Positions 31,346-39,143 of a stretch of DNA of 64,000 bases are shown one piece after another. How positions within the stretch are numbered: the first letter of the stretch is position 1; every line of letters begins with the position of its first letter. This stretch comes from a virus. The notes beneath the pieces are model-generated. The model saw nothing but the letters and a program-made list of their open reading frames with translations. It was not told the origin of the DNA and ran no database searches. The translations under genes and the position numbers were made by a program. The DNA is taken from positions 150,230 through 214,229 of IMG/VR virus record IMGVR_UViG_3300031251_000001; one strand, written 5' to 3'.

Positions 31346-32003
31346 CTCCAATGACGAGCCAGTTGATGGACAGGGCGGAGCAGAAGAAGCCCAGGAGCCA
31401 ACCACCGATGCAGTCGGTCGGGTAGTGGACGCCGAGCATGACGCGACTGGTGCAGACCAAGGCGATACCAAAGAAGGTAAGGCTGACGATGGTCCTGAAC
31501 ACGGCGTAGTTGATGTCGTACTCACTCCGACCTCGGGCCTTGAGCACCCTGTCGGCACGGATGTAGGCGACACGCAGAACGGTCCACCAGAAGGCAACAG
31601 CAGCGGAAGCATGGCTACTGGGGAAGGAGTAACCGCCCTCCTCGGTCAGGTGTGAGACGATGCTAGGTCGATCGCGTTGAACGATGAGCTTCCAGGCCAA
31701 GTCGAAGATGAACGCCAGTGCGACAGCGATGAAGGCAGGTCTGGGGTCAGGCCGATCGTTGCTATTGGTGGGATCGACTGCGCAATAGAGCATGTAGATC
31801 AGCATGGCAAAACAGACCGTGGCGGCCGAGGCCCAGGAGGTGATATCCCGAGCCACGCTGGCCAGCGTGCTGTTGGTAATAGGGTGCAGCCAGGTGAGGA
31901 TGGCGTCATCGAATCCCTGCGTCCAGCCACTCTTGACAGCGATGGCCAAGAAACCGAAGAGGAAGGCAAGTACCCAGAGCTGCGTCGTGTGTTTGTTGTT
32001 CAT
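31296..32003 (-). CDS. PAP2-type membrane phosphatase (235 aa)
   Basis: Removes phosphate from lipids or other phosphorylated membrane substrates (phosphatidate, undecaprenyl-PP and similar). The three catalytic motifs are visible: KLIVQRDRP near 105-113, PSSH at 128-131, and SRVMLGVHYPTD at 186-197. Five or six hydrophobic segments fit the family. Residue identities at all three motifs are intact, so it should be active. It lies between two structured RNA copies (S1 upstream). With the fatty-acid-hydroxylase-like gene 2.2 kb away it hints at host-membrane remodelling, an inference. Confidence 0.88.
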   Translation of the reverse strand: MNNKHTTQLWVLAFLFGFLAIAVKSGWTQGFDDAILTWLHPITNSTLASVARDITSWASAATVCFAMLIYMLYCAVDPTNSNDRPDPRPAFIAVALAFIFDLAWKLIVQRDRPSIVSHLTEEGGYSFPSSHASAAVAFWWTVLRVAYIRADRVLKARGRSEYDINYAVFRTIVSLTFFGIALVCTSRVMLGVHYPTDCIGGWLLGFFCSALSINWLVIGDVNASSPPSTKAKVSK

Positions 32004-32084
32004 GTTTGTCCTTGGGATGATCCCGTTTGACTTGGCCAGGAGTAACCCCGGCCGTCGACCACATACCAGTACCCGGTCGTGGTG

Positions 32085-32150
32085 CGTTGTGCCGCCGAGT
32101 ACCCACCAGGAGCACCCTAAGCAGCGGTAGGCCTACCGGTGGCCCCGTGA
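32085..32150 (-). ncRNA. 66-nt structured element, copy S1
   Basis: Conserved element starting six nucleotides after the stop of the 89-aa membrane gene and ending 82 nt before the PAP2 start. Stem A (GGGCC...GGCCU, with G-U) and stem B (six pairs, two of them G-U, loop CUGGU) form on the minus strand. Conserved termini TCACGGGG and GCACAACG. One of seven copies of equal length. Confidence 0.75.
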
Positions 32151-32155
32151 ACTGA

Positions 32156-32425
32156 CTACTTGCTCTGGATGTTACAGCGGGCATCCCAGAACAGCAAGAT
32201 GACGATGGTGACGACCAGGCCAATGATGCCGGCCGTGCCCCAGTAATAGTCGAAGCTGGAGTCAAACCAGATCGCTGTCATGCAGAGCATGCAGGCTAGC
32301 ATGGAGAGCGTGAACGCTGCGTATTTGGCTGGTGGATCTGAAGGAATTGGCTTGTTAAAAGCATCGCCCAGCAACCTGCGTAGCTGGGCGTCCTTGTCGA
32401 AGTGAGGCATCGATAGCTCCGTCAT
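32156..32425 (-). CDS. Membrane protein (89 aa)
   Basis: A soluble N-terminus then two spans (AAFTLSMLACMLCMTAIWF and TAGIIGLVVTIVILLFW) with a short end. Coupled by ATGA to the upstream gene. Not recognised. Confidence 0.65.
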   Translation of the reverse strand: MTELSMPHFDKDAQLRRLLGDAFNKPIPSDPPAKYAAFTLSMLACMLCMTAIWFDSSFDYYWGTAGIIGLVVTIVILLFWDARCNIQSK

Positions 32426-32874
32426 GCGGTATTATTTTCGGGTGCGAGCCCCAGCGGAACGAAAGAGTGATCGTCAGGCGGCGGTGCAGCAACAGGGGCT
32501 GGTGCCGGCGGCTTGACGGGGGCTGCGGGTTGATTACTGAGTTTGAGTGGTGGGGTAGTCGATTGGCCTGATCGTCGGCTACCCAGGATGCCGATGCCGA
32601 CAGCTCCACCCATCGCTGCGGCCGGGCCAAAGAGCTTGAGCCCCCGCGAGAGAAGACCAGCCGTCTTGCCCAGTCCCATGCCGGTGTTGAGCAAGGCCCT
32701 GCGAAGCTGCCAGCCGGTGTAGAGTTGCTCCACGACGTCGGTGGCTTCCTTCTTCTCTTCGCCTACCTTGTCGGGCAGGGTGATGTCCTTGGGTGTGTGT
32801 TCCTGCCATCGCTTAGCCATCTCGGGCTTCTGAGAATACATCCATCTGCGCTGGGCCTTCGACTTAAACGGCAT
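32422..32874 (-). CDS. Phage-type small protein with KSKAQRRWM start (150 aa)
   Basis: Starts MPFKSKAQRRWMYSQKPEMA, a pattern seen at the N-terminus of many small phage proteins near head or tail genes. A hydrophobic Gly-rich stretch (residues 75-100, AAAMGGAVGIGILGSR) and a Pro/Ala-rich end follow. The Gly-rich stretch is like the one in the 938-aa protein at 54.3-57.2 kb. Probably virion-associated. Confidence 0.68.
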   Translation of the reverse strand: MPFKSKAQRRWMYSQKPEMAKRWQEHTPKDITLPDKVGEEKKEATDVVEQLYTGWQLRRALLNTGMGLGKTAGLLSRGLKLFGPAAAMGGAVGIGILGSRRSGQSTTPPLKLSNQPAAPVKPPAPAPVAAPPPDDHSFVPLGLAPENNTA

Positions 32875-32996
32875 GACATATCTCCATTTGACCCGGTACG
32901 CTTATCCTAACCCCGGCTCGTGTTGCTTAGCCATATCTAGGTCCCCCGGTGCGGCAATTCCTTCCTTCCGGATCCAATGCAAGCCCGGCGGCGATG

Positions 32997-33062
32997 CGTT
33001 GTGCCGGCGAGCGTCCACCAGGGACGCCCTAACCAGCTGTGGGCCTACCGGTGGCCCCGTGA
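32997..33062 (-). ncRNA. 66-nt structured element, copy S2
   Basis: Best-formed copy: stem A GGGCC/GGCCC and stem B GGCGUC-type, six pairs, loop CUGGU. Starts seven nucleotides after the stop of the 161-aa gene; ends 123 nt before the 150-aa gene. Confidence 0.75.
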
Positions 33063-33069
33063 CTTCAGT

Positions 33070-33555
33070 CTAACAAACGGGCGGCTGCCCATGCGGTGCT
33101 GAATGAAGAATCATGTCCTCCAGTCGGAGGTTGACGTCGTCGAGGTAGACCGGGCTAAAGCGGATGCGAGCTTCCTCTTTGGTGCCGTAGCTCGACTGGA
33201 CAGGCGGGTGCTGAGAGAGTTGCTGCTCCTGAACTCGCACCCAAGGCAAACCTCGCAGCTCATCGGGGAGCTTCTCGTAGTAAAGCCGGGAAGACCACTT
33301 CACCGGCGTCAACCACACTAGCTTGCCGTTCTCCTTCGACTCAAAGGTGGCGCCCTCGTAGACCATAAAGGTGCCACTTCGGAAGGCCATGATGGCGGTC
33401 ACCGGTCCCACGCCACATCTGATCTCGGTGGCCAACCGCATGGTGGCCACCGTACGACGGTGCGGGTTAAGCGAGATCGCCTTGGTCCTGGTCGGAAGGA
33501 ACAGGCCCGTGATCATTGCTACCAGGCTCCCCAGCAGGCTTCGGCGGTTCGACAT
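33070..33555 (-). CDS. Secreted protein with twin-arginine-like signal (161 aa)
   Basis: MSNRRSLLGSLVAMITGLFL carries an RRSLL motif followed by a hydrophobic core, so Tat export is possible though the motif lacks the full SRRxFLK. The body is a mixed alpha/beta domain (VGPVTAIMAFRSGTFMVYEG). The upstream gene overlaps its start by 89 nt. Function unknown. Confidence 0.62.
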   Translation of the reverse strand: MSNRRSLLGSLVAMITGLFLPTRTKAISLNPHRRTVATMRLATEIRCGVGPVTAIMAFRSGTFMVYEGATFESKENGKLVWLTPVKWSSRLYYEKLPDELRGLPWVRVQEQQLSQHPPVQSSYGTKEEARIRFSPVYLDDVNLRLEDMILHSAPHGQPPVC

Positions 33556-34270
33556 GAGTTGCTCTCTTTTCCAAGTCAGCCAGCACGGGAGTGGCGACAG
33601 GGTTATGGGTCTTGTTCAATCTTAACTTAGACAAGGCAGCGCTGAGGTTGGAGGTGCCCTTCTCCTGGAGGCGACGAGCCATCACCTCTTCGCTGCCGGC
33701 ATTGGGGGTGACGGTGGTTTTCTCCTGGCGAATGACTTTCACCCGTGCTCGACTCTGATCATTATCGGCTTCTTTCAGGATCTCGCCAAACGCTTCATGC
33801 GTTGCTTGCTCCTCAAAGACACTCTGTTCCTTGGCGTCCTTACGACGCTGCACACTGACAGGTCCATTCAGGGTGTAGTCGAGAAGCTCGTGACTGTGGC
33901 ATCCCTGGGTGTACTCCCCTTTAGGGAGTGGGTGATCTTTACCTGTGATCTTCAGGGTGCGGAACTGGTTCTCCATCCGCGTCATCGCTGCCCTGACGTG
34001 CTCCTTAAACTCGGCAAAGGTGCCGACAAAGGCGTTGATGTGCACATCCGTCTCATTGGTCACGATGGCCACCGGTTCCTCGCCGGCAGGCACTGCAGGA
34101 AGATCAGCGACCGGTGTGATAGACGGCACCTTCACGGTAGGCAGATAAAGCGGAATGCCGGGACCGTCACCCACCCCGCAGGTAATCCCGAAGTAGAAGA
34201 TGTGCTTGATTGGACCCTTGGGTGGCTTCACCTCGCTGAATATCTCTGGATGCTCGAAGTGATTGCTCAT
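33467..34270 (-). CDS. Hypothetical protein (267 aa)
   Basis: Pro-rich N-terminal third (YLPTVKVPSITPVADLPAVP), a helical middle (ETDVHINAFVGTFAEFKEHV) and a basic-then-acidic tail that overlaps the next gene by 89 nt. There is no recognised catalytic motif. It starts 14 nt downstream of the 159-aa gene. Confidence 0.65.
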   Translation of the reverse strand: MSNHFEHPEIFSEVKPPKGPIKHIFYFGITCGVGDGPGIPLYLPTVKVPSITPVADLPAVPAGEEPVAIVTNETDVHINAFVGTFAEFKEHVRAAMTRMENQFRTLKITGKDHPLPKGEYTQGCHSHELLDYTLNGPVSVQRRKDAKEQSVFEEQATHEAFGEILKEADNDQSRARVKVIRQEKTTVTPNAGSEEVMARRLQEKGTSNLSAALSKLRLNKTHNPVATPVLADLEKRATHVEPPKPAGEPGSNDHGPVPSDQDQGDLA

Positions 34271-34284
34271 ACTTACTCCCCTGG

Positions 34285-34764
34285 TTACTGGTATCTCTCG
34301 GCCCGCTCCCGACTCATCACGTAAAGCGACTCGCTCTGCTCGGTGGCACTGACTACCACCGTAAAGCTGCAGTCCTTGACGAAGCCCGAGCTGTTGAGCA
34401 GCCCTGGCCCTTTTGTATCCACTGCGTCATGGTCTGTATAGTCGATTATCTCGACGCCGTTACAGACCATGTGCGGAGAGCAGGGGGCAGCTGAGCCGTG
34501 GTGATTCCAGGTGCTGGCGTTCTGGAAGCGGATCAGGGTGCGGTTATGATCCGACAGCACCAGCATTTCTTTAGCTACGATGCTGTACGACTGACGATTG
34601 GGCAGGTTGAGCCAGGCGCGTGGGTTCGACATCGTGAGAGCGATGTTGAGATAGTTATGCCTCTTGCCGTCCTTGCTCACGTTAGCCTTGAAGGCCCCGA
34701 TGATGACCAAGAAGATCGCTACGAAGCACATGGCGAAGAACCAGAGGATGCTGACAGCGTCCAT
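34285..34764 (-). CDS. Membrane-anchored hypothetical protein (159 aa)
   Basis: An N-terminal span (MDAVSILWFFAMCFVAIFLV) and a soluble domain with two Cys (PCSPHMVCNG) and an Arg-rich end. ATG at 34764 is chosen because the longer frame is a shadow of the Cys-rich neighbour. Three nucleotides from the upstream stop. Confidence 0.65.
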   Translation of the reverse strand: MDAVSILWFFAMCFVAIFLVIIGAFKANVSKDGKRHNYLNIALTMSNPRAWLNLPNRQSYSIVAKEMLVLSDHNRTLIRFQNASTWNHHGSAAPCSPHMVCNGVEIIDYTDHDAVDTKGPGLLNSSGFVKDCSFTVVVSATEQSESLYVMSRERAERYQ

Positions 34765-34766
34765 GC

Positions 34767-35531
34767 TTACCCCTTGAGATGGAAGACCTTGATCAACTCC
34801 TGTCGCAGTTCTGGGTTGGCCTCCAGCACCTGGAGAGTAGTCTCCTGATCGGCAACAAGCAACTCCAACAAGGTGGTAGCCCACTTGACGACATACTCCT
34901 GCTTTGACATCAGCAGGTTGTCGAACTCGGTCGCACAGATGCCACACTGGCTGCGGTGGTCGCAGGTGGCCTTTCCACCCCCGACGAACTTGAGACCGAC
35001 GTCGGAGGGGGCCGGAGTTGACCAACTGACCGGTTGCTTAAACTGTTCAACCACCTGAACCGCCTCATTCTTGCGAGCACGACAAGGCGACTTCATCTCC
35101 GCCGGGACAATGAAATCACCACAGCGCTTGCACCTGACGCACTGACCCTGGCCTGGCGGGTGCGACACAGTACACCGCTCCATGCCCGGTTCGTGCGGTA
35201 AATTGAAAGGATGTGGTTCGCTGACGCCGAGTTCAGATTTGATTTCTTTACACTCCCATGTTTTCTTGTTCGAGTTGTAGTTGTACCAGTGCTCATGCAC
35301 CGATGCCGGCTCGTCGAAGGTGAAGAGGAGCGACACCTCTTTGGGATCCTCGATGTCGAGGTGGAAAGTAGCGGAATGAGCATGGATGCCGTGGGAGACG
35401 GCAGCGTCCACGTTAATAAATGATGACGTGGAGGAATGGTCCGTAACCCTAGACAGGGTACGCACGGTGACTCGTACCTTCTTGGTGTCGGGCCAGATCG
35501 GAAAATGGAAGAAGTAACGGCTGAGTGGCAT
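34767..35531 (-). CDS. Cys-rich protein with two zinc sites (254 aa)
   Basis: CVRCKRCG near residue 125 and CDHRSQCGIC near 185 are likely zinc sites. The N-terminal half has a beta-rich segment (VRVTVRTLSRVTDHSSTSSF) and a WYNYNSNKKTWECK segment. The C-terminus is helical. ATG at 35531 is used. Not recognised. Confidence 0.68.
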   Translation of the reverse strand: MPLSRYFFHFPIWPDTKKVRVTVRTLSRVTDHSSTSSFINVDAAVSHGIHAHSATFHLDIEDPKEVSLLFTFDEPASVHEHWYNYNSNKKTWECKEIKSELGVSEPHPFNLPHEPGMERCTVSHPPGQGQCVRCKRCGDFIVPAEMKSPCRARKNEAVQVVEQFKQPVSWSTPAPSDVGLKFVGGGKATCDHRSQCGICATEFDNLLMSKQEYVVKWATTLLELLVADQETTLQVLEANPELRQELIKVFHLKG

Positions 35532-35550
35532 GGTGGCTCCTGTGGAGGTG

Positions 35551-35889
35551 TTACTTATGATCTTTGACCAGCTGTTCACACTGCTGGGCATAGGTCTTGC
35601 CAATGAACTGCTGCTGGCGTAGAAATCCGAGCTTGGCTCTCGATGTCATCTTCTCCCAGAGCCGGGCTATCATGGGCCTGATCTTATCCAGGCCGACGCC
35701 AGATCGGAAGCGGAAACGACCCTCGGACAGGTCCCCCGTCTCCTCCATGACTCCACCAAGCTCTTCGGGCAGCTGATCACCACCGTCACAATCGATGTCA
35801 GAGTACATATTGACGATGCGTTCAGCGGTGAACTTGCTAGGTACGTTATTAACCCCTTGTGAGGGGTAAGGCGAGGCGTAGATAGGCAT
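35551..35889 (-). CDS. Hypothetical protein (112 aa)
   Basis: Begins MPIYASPYPSQGVNNVPSKF with a Pro/Ser-rich head; the rest is helical and basic. ATG at 35889 follows AGGAG next to palindrome R5; the longer frame covers R5 and S3 and is not used. Possibly virion-associated. Confidence 0.62.
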   Translation of the reverse strand: MPIYASPYPSQGVNNVPSKFTAERIVNMYSDIDCDGGDQLPEELGGVMEETGDLSEGRFRFRSGVGLDKIRPMIARLWEKMTSRAKLGFLRQQQFIGKTYAQQCEQLVKDHK

Positions 35890-35903
35890 GCTTGCTCCTG
35901 GTT

Positions 35904-35919
35904 CAAAATACGTATTTTG
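35904..35919. repeat. 16-bp palindrome, copy R5
   Basis: CAAAATACGTATTTTG, 15 nt upstream of the ATG at 35889 on the minus strand and 161 nt from S3. The only copy not directly after a coding stop. Confidence 0.85.
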
Positions 35920-36079
35920 GGTTCGTGTCTCCGCCCCTGCTTCGTGCTGGTGGACTCCACCTGCTGTGACAAGCCCGACTTGACTCCCTGCTACGAGGTA
36001 GCCAGATCGGCTCACCTGTTGCGAGCATTGGCATCTCCGCCCCTGCCCGTGCGGGAAGAGCATCAACACCCTGCTCGCT

Positions 36080-36145
36080 CGTTGTGCCAGCGACCCGCCA
36101 CCAGGGCGAACCTAACCAGCTGTAGGCCTAGCAGAGGCCCCGTGA
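36080..36145 (-). ncRNA. 66-nt structured element, copy S3
   Basis: Starts six nucleotides after the Nudix gene stop. Stem A pairs GGCC/GGCC; stem B has four pairs with a loop CUGGU. A seven-bp long-range hairpin (GCGAGCA with TGCTCGC) begins one nucleotide after it. Distance to the next gene is 190 nt, including R5. Confidence 0.72.
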
Positions 36146-36150
36146 ATCGA

Positions 36151-36627
36151 TCAATGACTCGGTGTACGATGCTTCAGCTCAGCCCAGACGTTAGCCGGGG
36201 TCCAGTGGCTCTGTTCCCCTGTCTGATCGAGCGTAGCAATCAACTCGTCCAAGTCGTACCAGGCCCAGCCGTCGCACTTGTCCGGCTCCTTGTTGACCGG
36301 CTCTCCGCCGATGTACTCGGCATACACCCAGTAGGTGATGTGGTTGACTCGCGGTCGATGATCGCTGACGCCCAGGATAGCAGGACAAAACTCAATGTCC
36401 AGATCAGTGCAGACCTGGAGGCCTGTCTCTTCGAGGACCTCACGGTGAACAGCATCCATGATGGTCTCACCATTCTCGACATGCCCACCCGGCAGAGCGA
36501 TGCAGCCTGGTCCGCGTTTGCACGTCATGGAGCGACGGCCGGCCAGGAACTTGCCCTCTTTGTGAATCAAGATGCCCACCCCGGAAGTGGGTGGGCGACC
36601 AAGCAGAACGGTCTTCTCGTCGGTCAT
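36151..36627 (-). CDS. Nudix hydrolase (158 aa)
   Basis: Hydrolyses nucleoside diphosphates linked to another group. The Nudix box is complete: G48 then E54, R62-E63, E66-E67 and G69, fitting Gx5Ex7REUxEExGU. Its N-terminal segment VGILIHKEGKFLAGRRS fits the beta strands before the box. Substrate not predictable. ATG at 36627 is four nucleotides into the upstream gene's stop. Its stop is followed by S3 after six nucleotides. Confidence 0.92.
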   Translation of the reverse strand: MTDEKTVLLGRPPTSGVGILIHKEGKFLAGRRSMTCKRGPGCIALPGGHVENGETIMDAVHREVLEETGLQVCTDLDIEFCPAILGVSDHRPRVNHITYWVYAEYIGGEPVNKEPDKCDGWAWYDLDELIATLDQTGEQSHWTPANVWAELKHRTPSH

Positions 36628-36941
36628 TTTGGCTCCGGTCGGTGTAGCAGCGTGCCTTTCGGCAGCTTGGCTTTGGCGTACCACCAGCAGTTAGCGCAGG
36701 TGTTGCTGGCACGCTGAGGTTCTTTGGTAATGGGTTCGTCGATTCGCTTGGCCCCGCAGTAGGCTTTGGTGGTGTTGCCAGCGGGGAGCACATGGTAGAG
36801 GTGAGTGCGGAAGAAGCTGATGTCGGGGTTGTCGTATTCGACGGTGAAGCGACTGCGACGCTTGCACCGGCTGCATCGCCGGGGCTCACCACGAGGGCGG
36901 TTCATCGTGGCACCGCAGCTCTGACACTTCCATCGGGTCAT
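36624..36941 (-). CDS. Zinc-ribbon protein (105 aa)
   Basis: CQSCG and CSRCK near residues 6-25 form one ribbon, CGAKR and CANCW near 62-83 a second. Basic, with many Arg. ATGA overlap with the Nudix gene. Nucleic-acid binding plausible. Confidence 0.7.
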   Translation of the reverse strand: MTRWKCQSCGATMNRPRGEPRRCSRCKRRSRFTVEYDNPDISFFRTHLYHVLPAGNTTKAYCGAKRIDEPITKEPQRASNTCANCWWYAKAKLPKGTLLHRPEPK

Positions 36942-37381
36942 GCTACCGCCCTCAAGTGTTTCTCGATTTGAGGCTGGAACACCTTGAAGTCGGTGTACTT
37001 GCCATCTGCGGTGAGTTGGCTGGCGGTCTCCCAGGCAGCCACCATGTCCACCTCACCGATGGTCGGGTATCGTGGCAGGCGATCACGGCCATGCCACGGC
37101 GTCCACGAACCAGAGAGCCGATGATGAACGATCTCCGGGATCGTGTAGATGAACAAGGCGGCGGGGTTACCAGTGCATTCGAGTTGATGGTTGAATGCAC
37201 CCGGTGCACCGCGATCTCGACCGCAAGCAGGATAGTAACCCTGCCAGAAGCCCTTGATCAGCAAGTAGAACGGCAGGTCACCCTTGGGTACGTCCAGCTG
37301 GGCGATGCGGAACTTCCTGGCTCGTATCTGCTTGTCGATCTCGGCACGCAGGCTTTCTGACGCCTGATAGAGCTGAAGCAT
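36938..37381 (-). CDS. Hypothetical protein (147 aa)
   Basis: Alpha/beta, with a single Cys pair (PACGRDRGAPGAFNHQLEC). ATG at 37381 is preferred over an upstream GTG. ATGA overlap. Not recognised. Confidence 0.62.
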   Translation of the reverse strand: MLQLYQASESLRAEIDKQIRARKFRIAQLDVPKGDLPFYLLIKGFWQGYYPACGRDRGAPGAFNHQLECTGNPAALFIYTIPEIVHHRLSGSWTPWHGRDRLPRYPTIGEVDMVAAWETASQLTADGKYTDFKVFQPQIEKHLRAVA

Positions 37382-37390
37382 GACCACTCC

Positions 37391-37933
37391 TTAGTCGCAG
37401 TTATTGTAAGTCAGCACGGCATCCCGATTCTTCCCGTTGACCTTCACATTGAGTTTGATCCAGGCCTCAGAATGATAGCCATCAGTGACCTTGATAGGCA
37501 GCTTATTGCGATCGAACACCTCTTGCATCGCTTCTTTGTCCAGTCGCGTGTCACACAGGCAAGGAGTCAAAGTATCCTGGTCGCGGGAGGAAAGGAAGTC
37601 CAGGCTGAAGGCGTAACCCTTCATGTACTCCTGGCTGCAGCTGATGCCGTTGGTCTGGTTGTGGTGCTCTGGGCCGTCGTCGTCTTCAATGATCACCGTA
37701 GGTCCCTTGGCGAAGTTGACCTTCCAGCTGGGTGTGGCACTGAAGTCGATGGGTGAGTCGTCTTTGACCTGACCGGTGGCGTGATTCACCAGCTCCCGGT
37801 CGATGATCGTCATCCACCGGTCGACGATCTCGTCTTTGGTGTCATCATCGACGCTTTCCCAGACGCCTCTACGGTCATCCAGGTCTTCCCTGATCTTGGC
37901 TGCGATTGACTGAGCTACATCGGAATAGGACAC
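37391..37933 (-). CDS. Hypothetical protein (180 aa)
   Basis: Acidic N-terminal half (DRRGVWESVDDDTKDEIVDR), then CLCDTRL near 125. No recognised domain. Overlaps the upstream gene by 19 nt. Confidence 0.62.
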   Translation of the reverse strand: MSYSDVAQSIAAKIREDLDDRRGVWESVDDDTKDEIVDRWMTIIDRELVNHATGQVKDDSPIDFSATPSWKVNFAKGPTVIIEDDDGPEHHNQTNGISCSQEYMKGYAFSLDFLSSRDQDTLTPCLCDTRLDKEAMQEVFDRNKLPIKVTDGYHSEAWIKLNVKVNGKNRDAVLTYNNCD

Positions 37934-38115
37934 GGTGTCTCCTCAAAGCTATTAGCGAGGCGTTCGATCTCGTCGGCAATGCGGGTAAACTCGTAACCCC
38001 AGCTCGGTGGAGTTCGCTGCTCAAAGATCGCGCGAGCGTTCTCTGCCTTCAGATCCTCAGCTCGAATTAGCTGAGCCTGGATCAGCCCCCAGATGCGCAG
38101 GTTGTGTGGACTCAT
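37915..38115 (-). CDS. Hypothetical protein (66 aa)
   Basis: MSPHNLRIWGLIQAQLIRAE, mostly helical. ATG at 38115 chosen; overlaps both neighbours. Confidence 0.55.
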   Translation of the reverse strand: MSPHNLRIWGLIQAQLIRAEDLKAENARAIFEQRTPPSWGYEFTRIADEIERLANSFEETPCPIPM

Positions 38116-38338
38116 CGTCTTGCTCCAGGTAGGCAGTATGGTCGGCGTCGGCGTCGAAGTCAACTTCGTCGCCATTGAGGTGGAGAGCCACGCCGTTGTC
38201 GAGGATCATCATGGGTTTACCGCACTGCACGCAGTCACCGGAAGCGATGACATCGTGCTTTTGGATGGGCGCAAAGTTAGGCACGACCAACCCAATGGTC
38301 TCCCAGATCTCCAGGTGAATTAGTTTGTCAGATGACAT
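38057..38338 (-). CDS. Small Cys/Asp-rich protein (93 aa)
   Basis: CVQCGKPMMILDNG in the middle and a Asp-rich run (DEVDFDADADHTAYLEQDDE) that overlaps the next gene by 59 nt. A single CxxC only, so zinc binding would need a partner. Overlaps the upstream gene by 11 nt. Confidence 0.55.
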   Translation of the reverse strand: MSSDKLIHLEIWETIGLVVPNFAPIQKHDVIASGDCVQCGKPMMILDNGVALHLNGDEVDFDADADHTAYLEQDDESTQPAHLGADPGSANSS

Positions 38339-38570
38339 AGTCCCCTCCACCGGAGAGCCGGCACTTGAGCTCATTCATCACCATGAGAGCAGTGACACCT
38401 GGTAGCTTCTGGCTCCACGCGGCCTGGAGACGGGCGAACTCCTCCTGGGTAAACATAGTGAAGTGATGAGCCCACCAGGTGCGGTTGTCCCAGCACCGAC
38501 CGCACACATCTTGCCGTCGCAACGACTGGCCCAGTGGGGCAAGCGGGCCGTAGCAGTCTTTGCAGATCAT
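38328..38570 (-). CDS. Zinc-ribbon protein (80 aa)
   Basis: MICKDCYGPL and CGRCWDNRTWW give a four-Cys ribbon. The C-terminal half is helical. Starts at CATGGTTACTCC-type junction; coupled to the next gene by two nucleotides. Confidence 0.65.
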   Translation of the reverse strand: MICKDCYGPLAPLGQSLRRQDVCGRCWDNRTWWAHHFTMFTQEEFARLQAAWSQKLPGVTALMVMNELKCRLSGGGDYVI

Positions 38571-38572
38571 GG

Positions 38573-38800
38573 TTACTCCGGTCTAAGTGTTTTCCAGCCG
38601 TGGCCCATCGCCCACTTGGCGTCACGCTGAGCGTTCTCCCAGGTGTGCCAACAATCTGGGTAACTGTTGTTGGCAAAGAAGTTGAGGCCCTTTTCGGCTG
38701 CGGCCAGGAGCTTCTTAGGGTCGTTGCTGTTCCTGGCTCGCGTGAGGGCTGCCTTGAGCTTGGGGAACTCCCTCTTCATCTTCTCGTAGTCGATCGACAT
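38573..38800 (-). CDS. Hypothetical helical protein (75 aa)
   Basis: Lys/Ala-rich (KLKAALTRARNSNDPKKLLA). ATG at 38800 is inside the 139-aa gene, which overlaps it by 86 nt. Not recognised. Confidence 0.55.
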   Translation of the reverse strand: MSIDYEKMKREFPKLKAALTRARNSNDPKKLLAAAEKGLNFFANNSYPDCWHTWENAQRDAKWAMGHGWKTLRPE

Positions 38801-39134
38801 TAGAGCCCTCCGGATCATTCAGATCCAAGTCGAGTAAGGTGGCAATATCGGTGACGAGGTTGGCCATGCTGTCGAATCCCTCTTTGCCCTCATCTGTGCT
38901 GCAATCCCAAGAGCCGTCACGACCCTCTCGGCAGCACTTCAGCAGGGTGTTCAGACGCGACTGGATACGCTGCACGTGGTTACGGTAGAGCTCGTTAATG
39001 GTATTACGGAAGCCAGTGACGACACCATCGCCGACTTTGGCCTTAGCCGCCTGCATGACTCCCGTCTGCCCGCTCAGGGTCAGATCCCGCTTGAGGTGGA
39101 TGAGTGTCATCAGGTACTGCAGGTTGTTTCTCAT
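38715..39134 (-). CDS. Hypothetical protein (139 aa)
   Basis: Helical, with CCREGRDGSWDCST in the middle. The C-terminus overlaps the next gene by 86 nt and turns Gln/Ser-rich, so the last 28 residues are doubtful. Starts after an SD of the GTAACC-ATG type. Confidence 0.6.
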   Translation of the reverse strand: MRNNLQYLMTLIHLKRDLTLSGQTGVMQAAKAKVGDGVVTGFRNTINELYRNHVQRIQSRLNTLLKCCREGRDGSWDCSTDEGKEGFDSMANLVTDIATLLDLDLNDPEGSNVDRLREDEEGVPQAQGSPHASQEQQRP

Positions 39135-39143
39135 GGTTACTCC

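Noticed and set aside
32085-33062. S copies as tRNA-like or riboswitch of a named class
   Set aside because: No cloverleaf and no match to aptamer signatures I know (glutamine, c-di-GMP, cobalamin, preQ1); left as unassigned.
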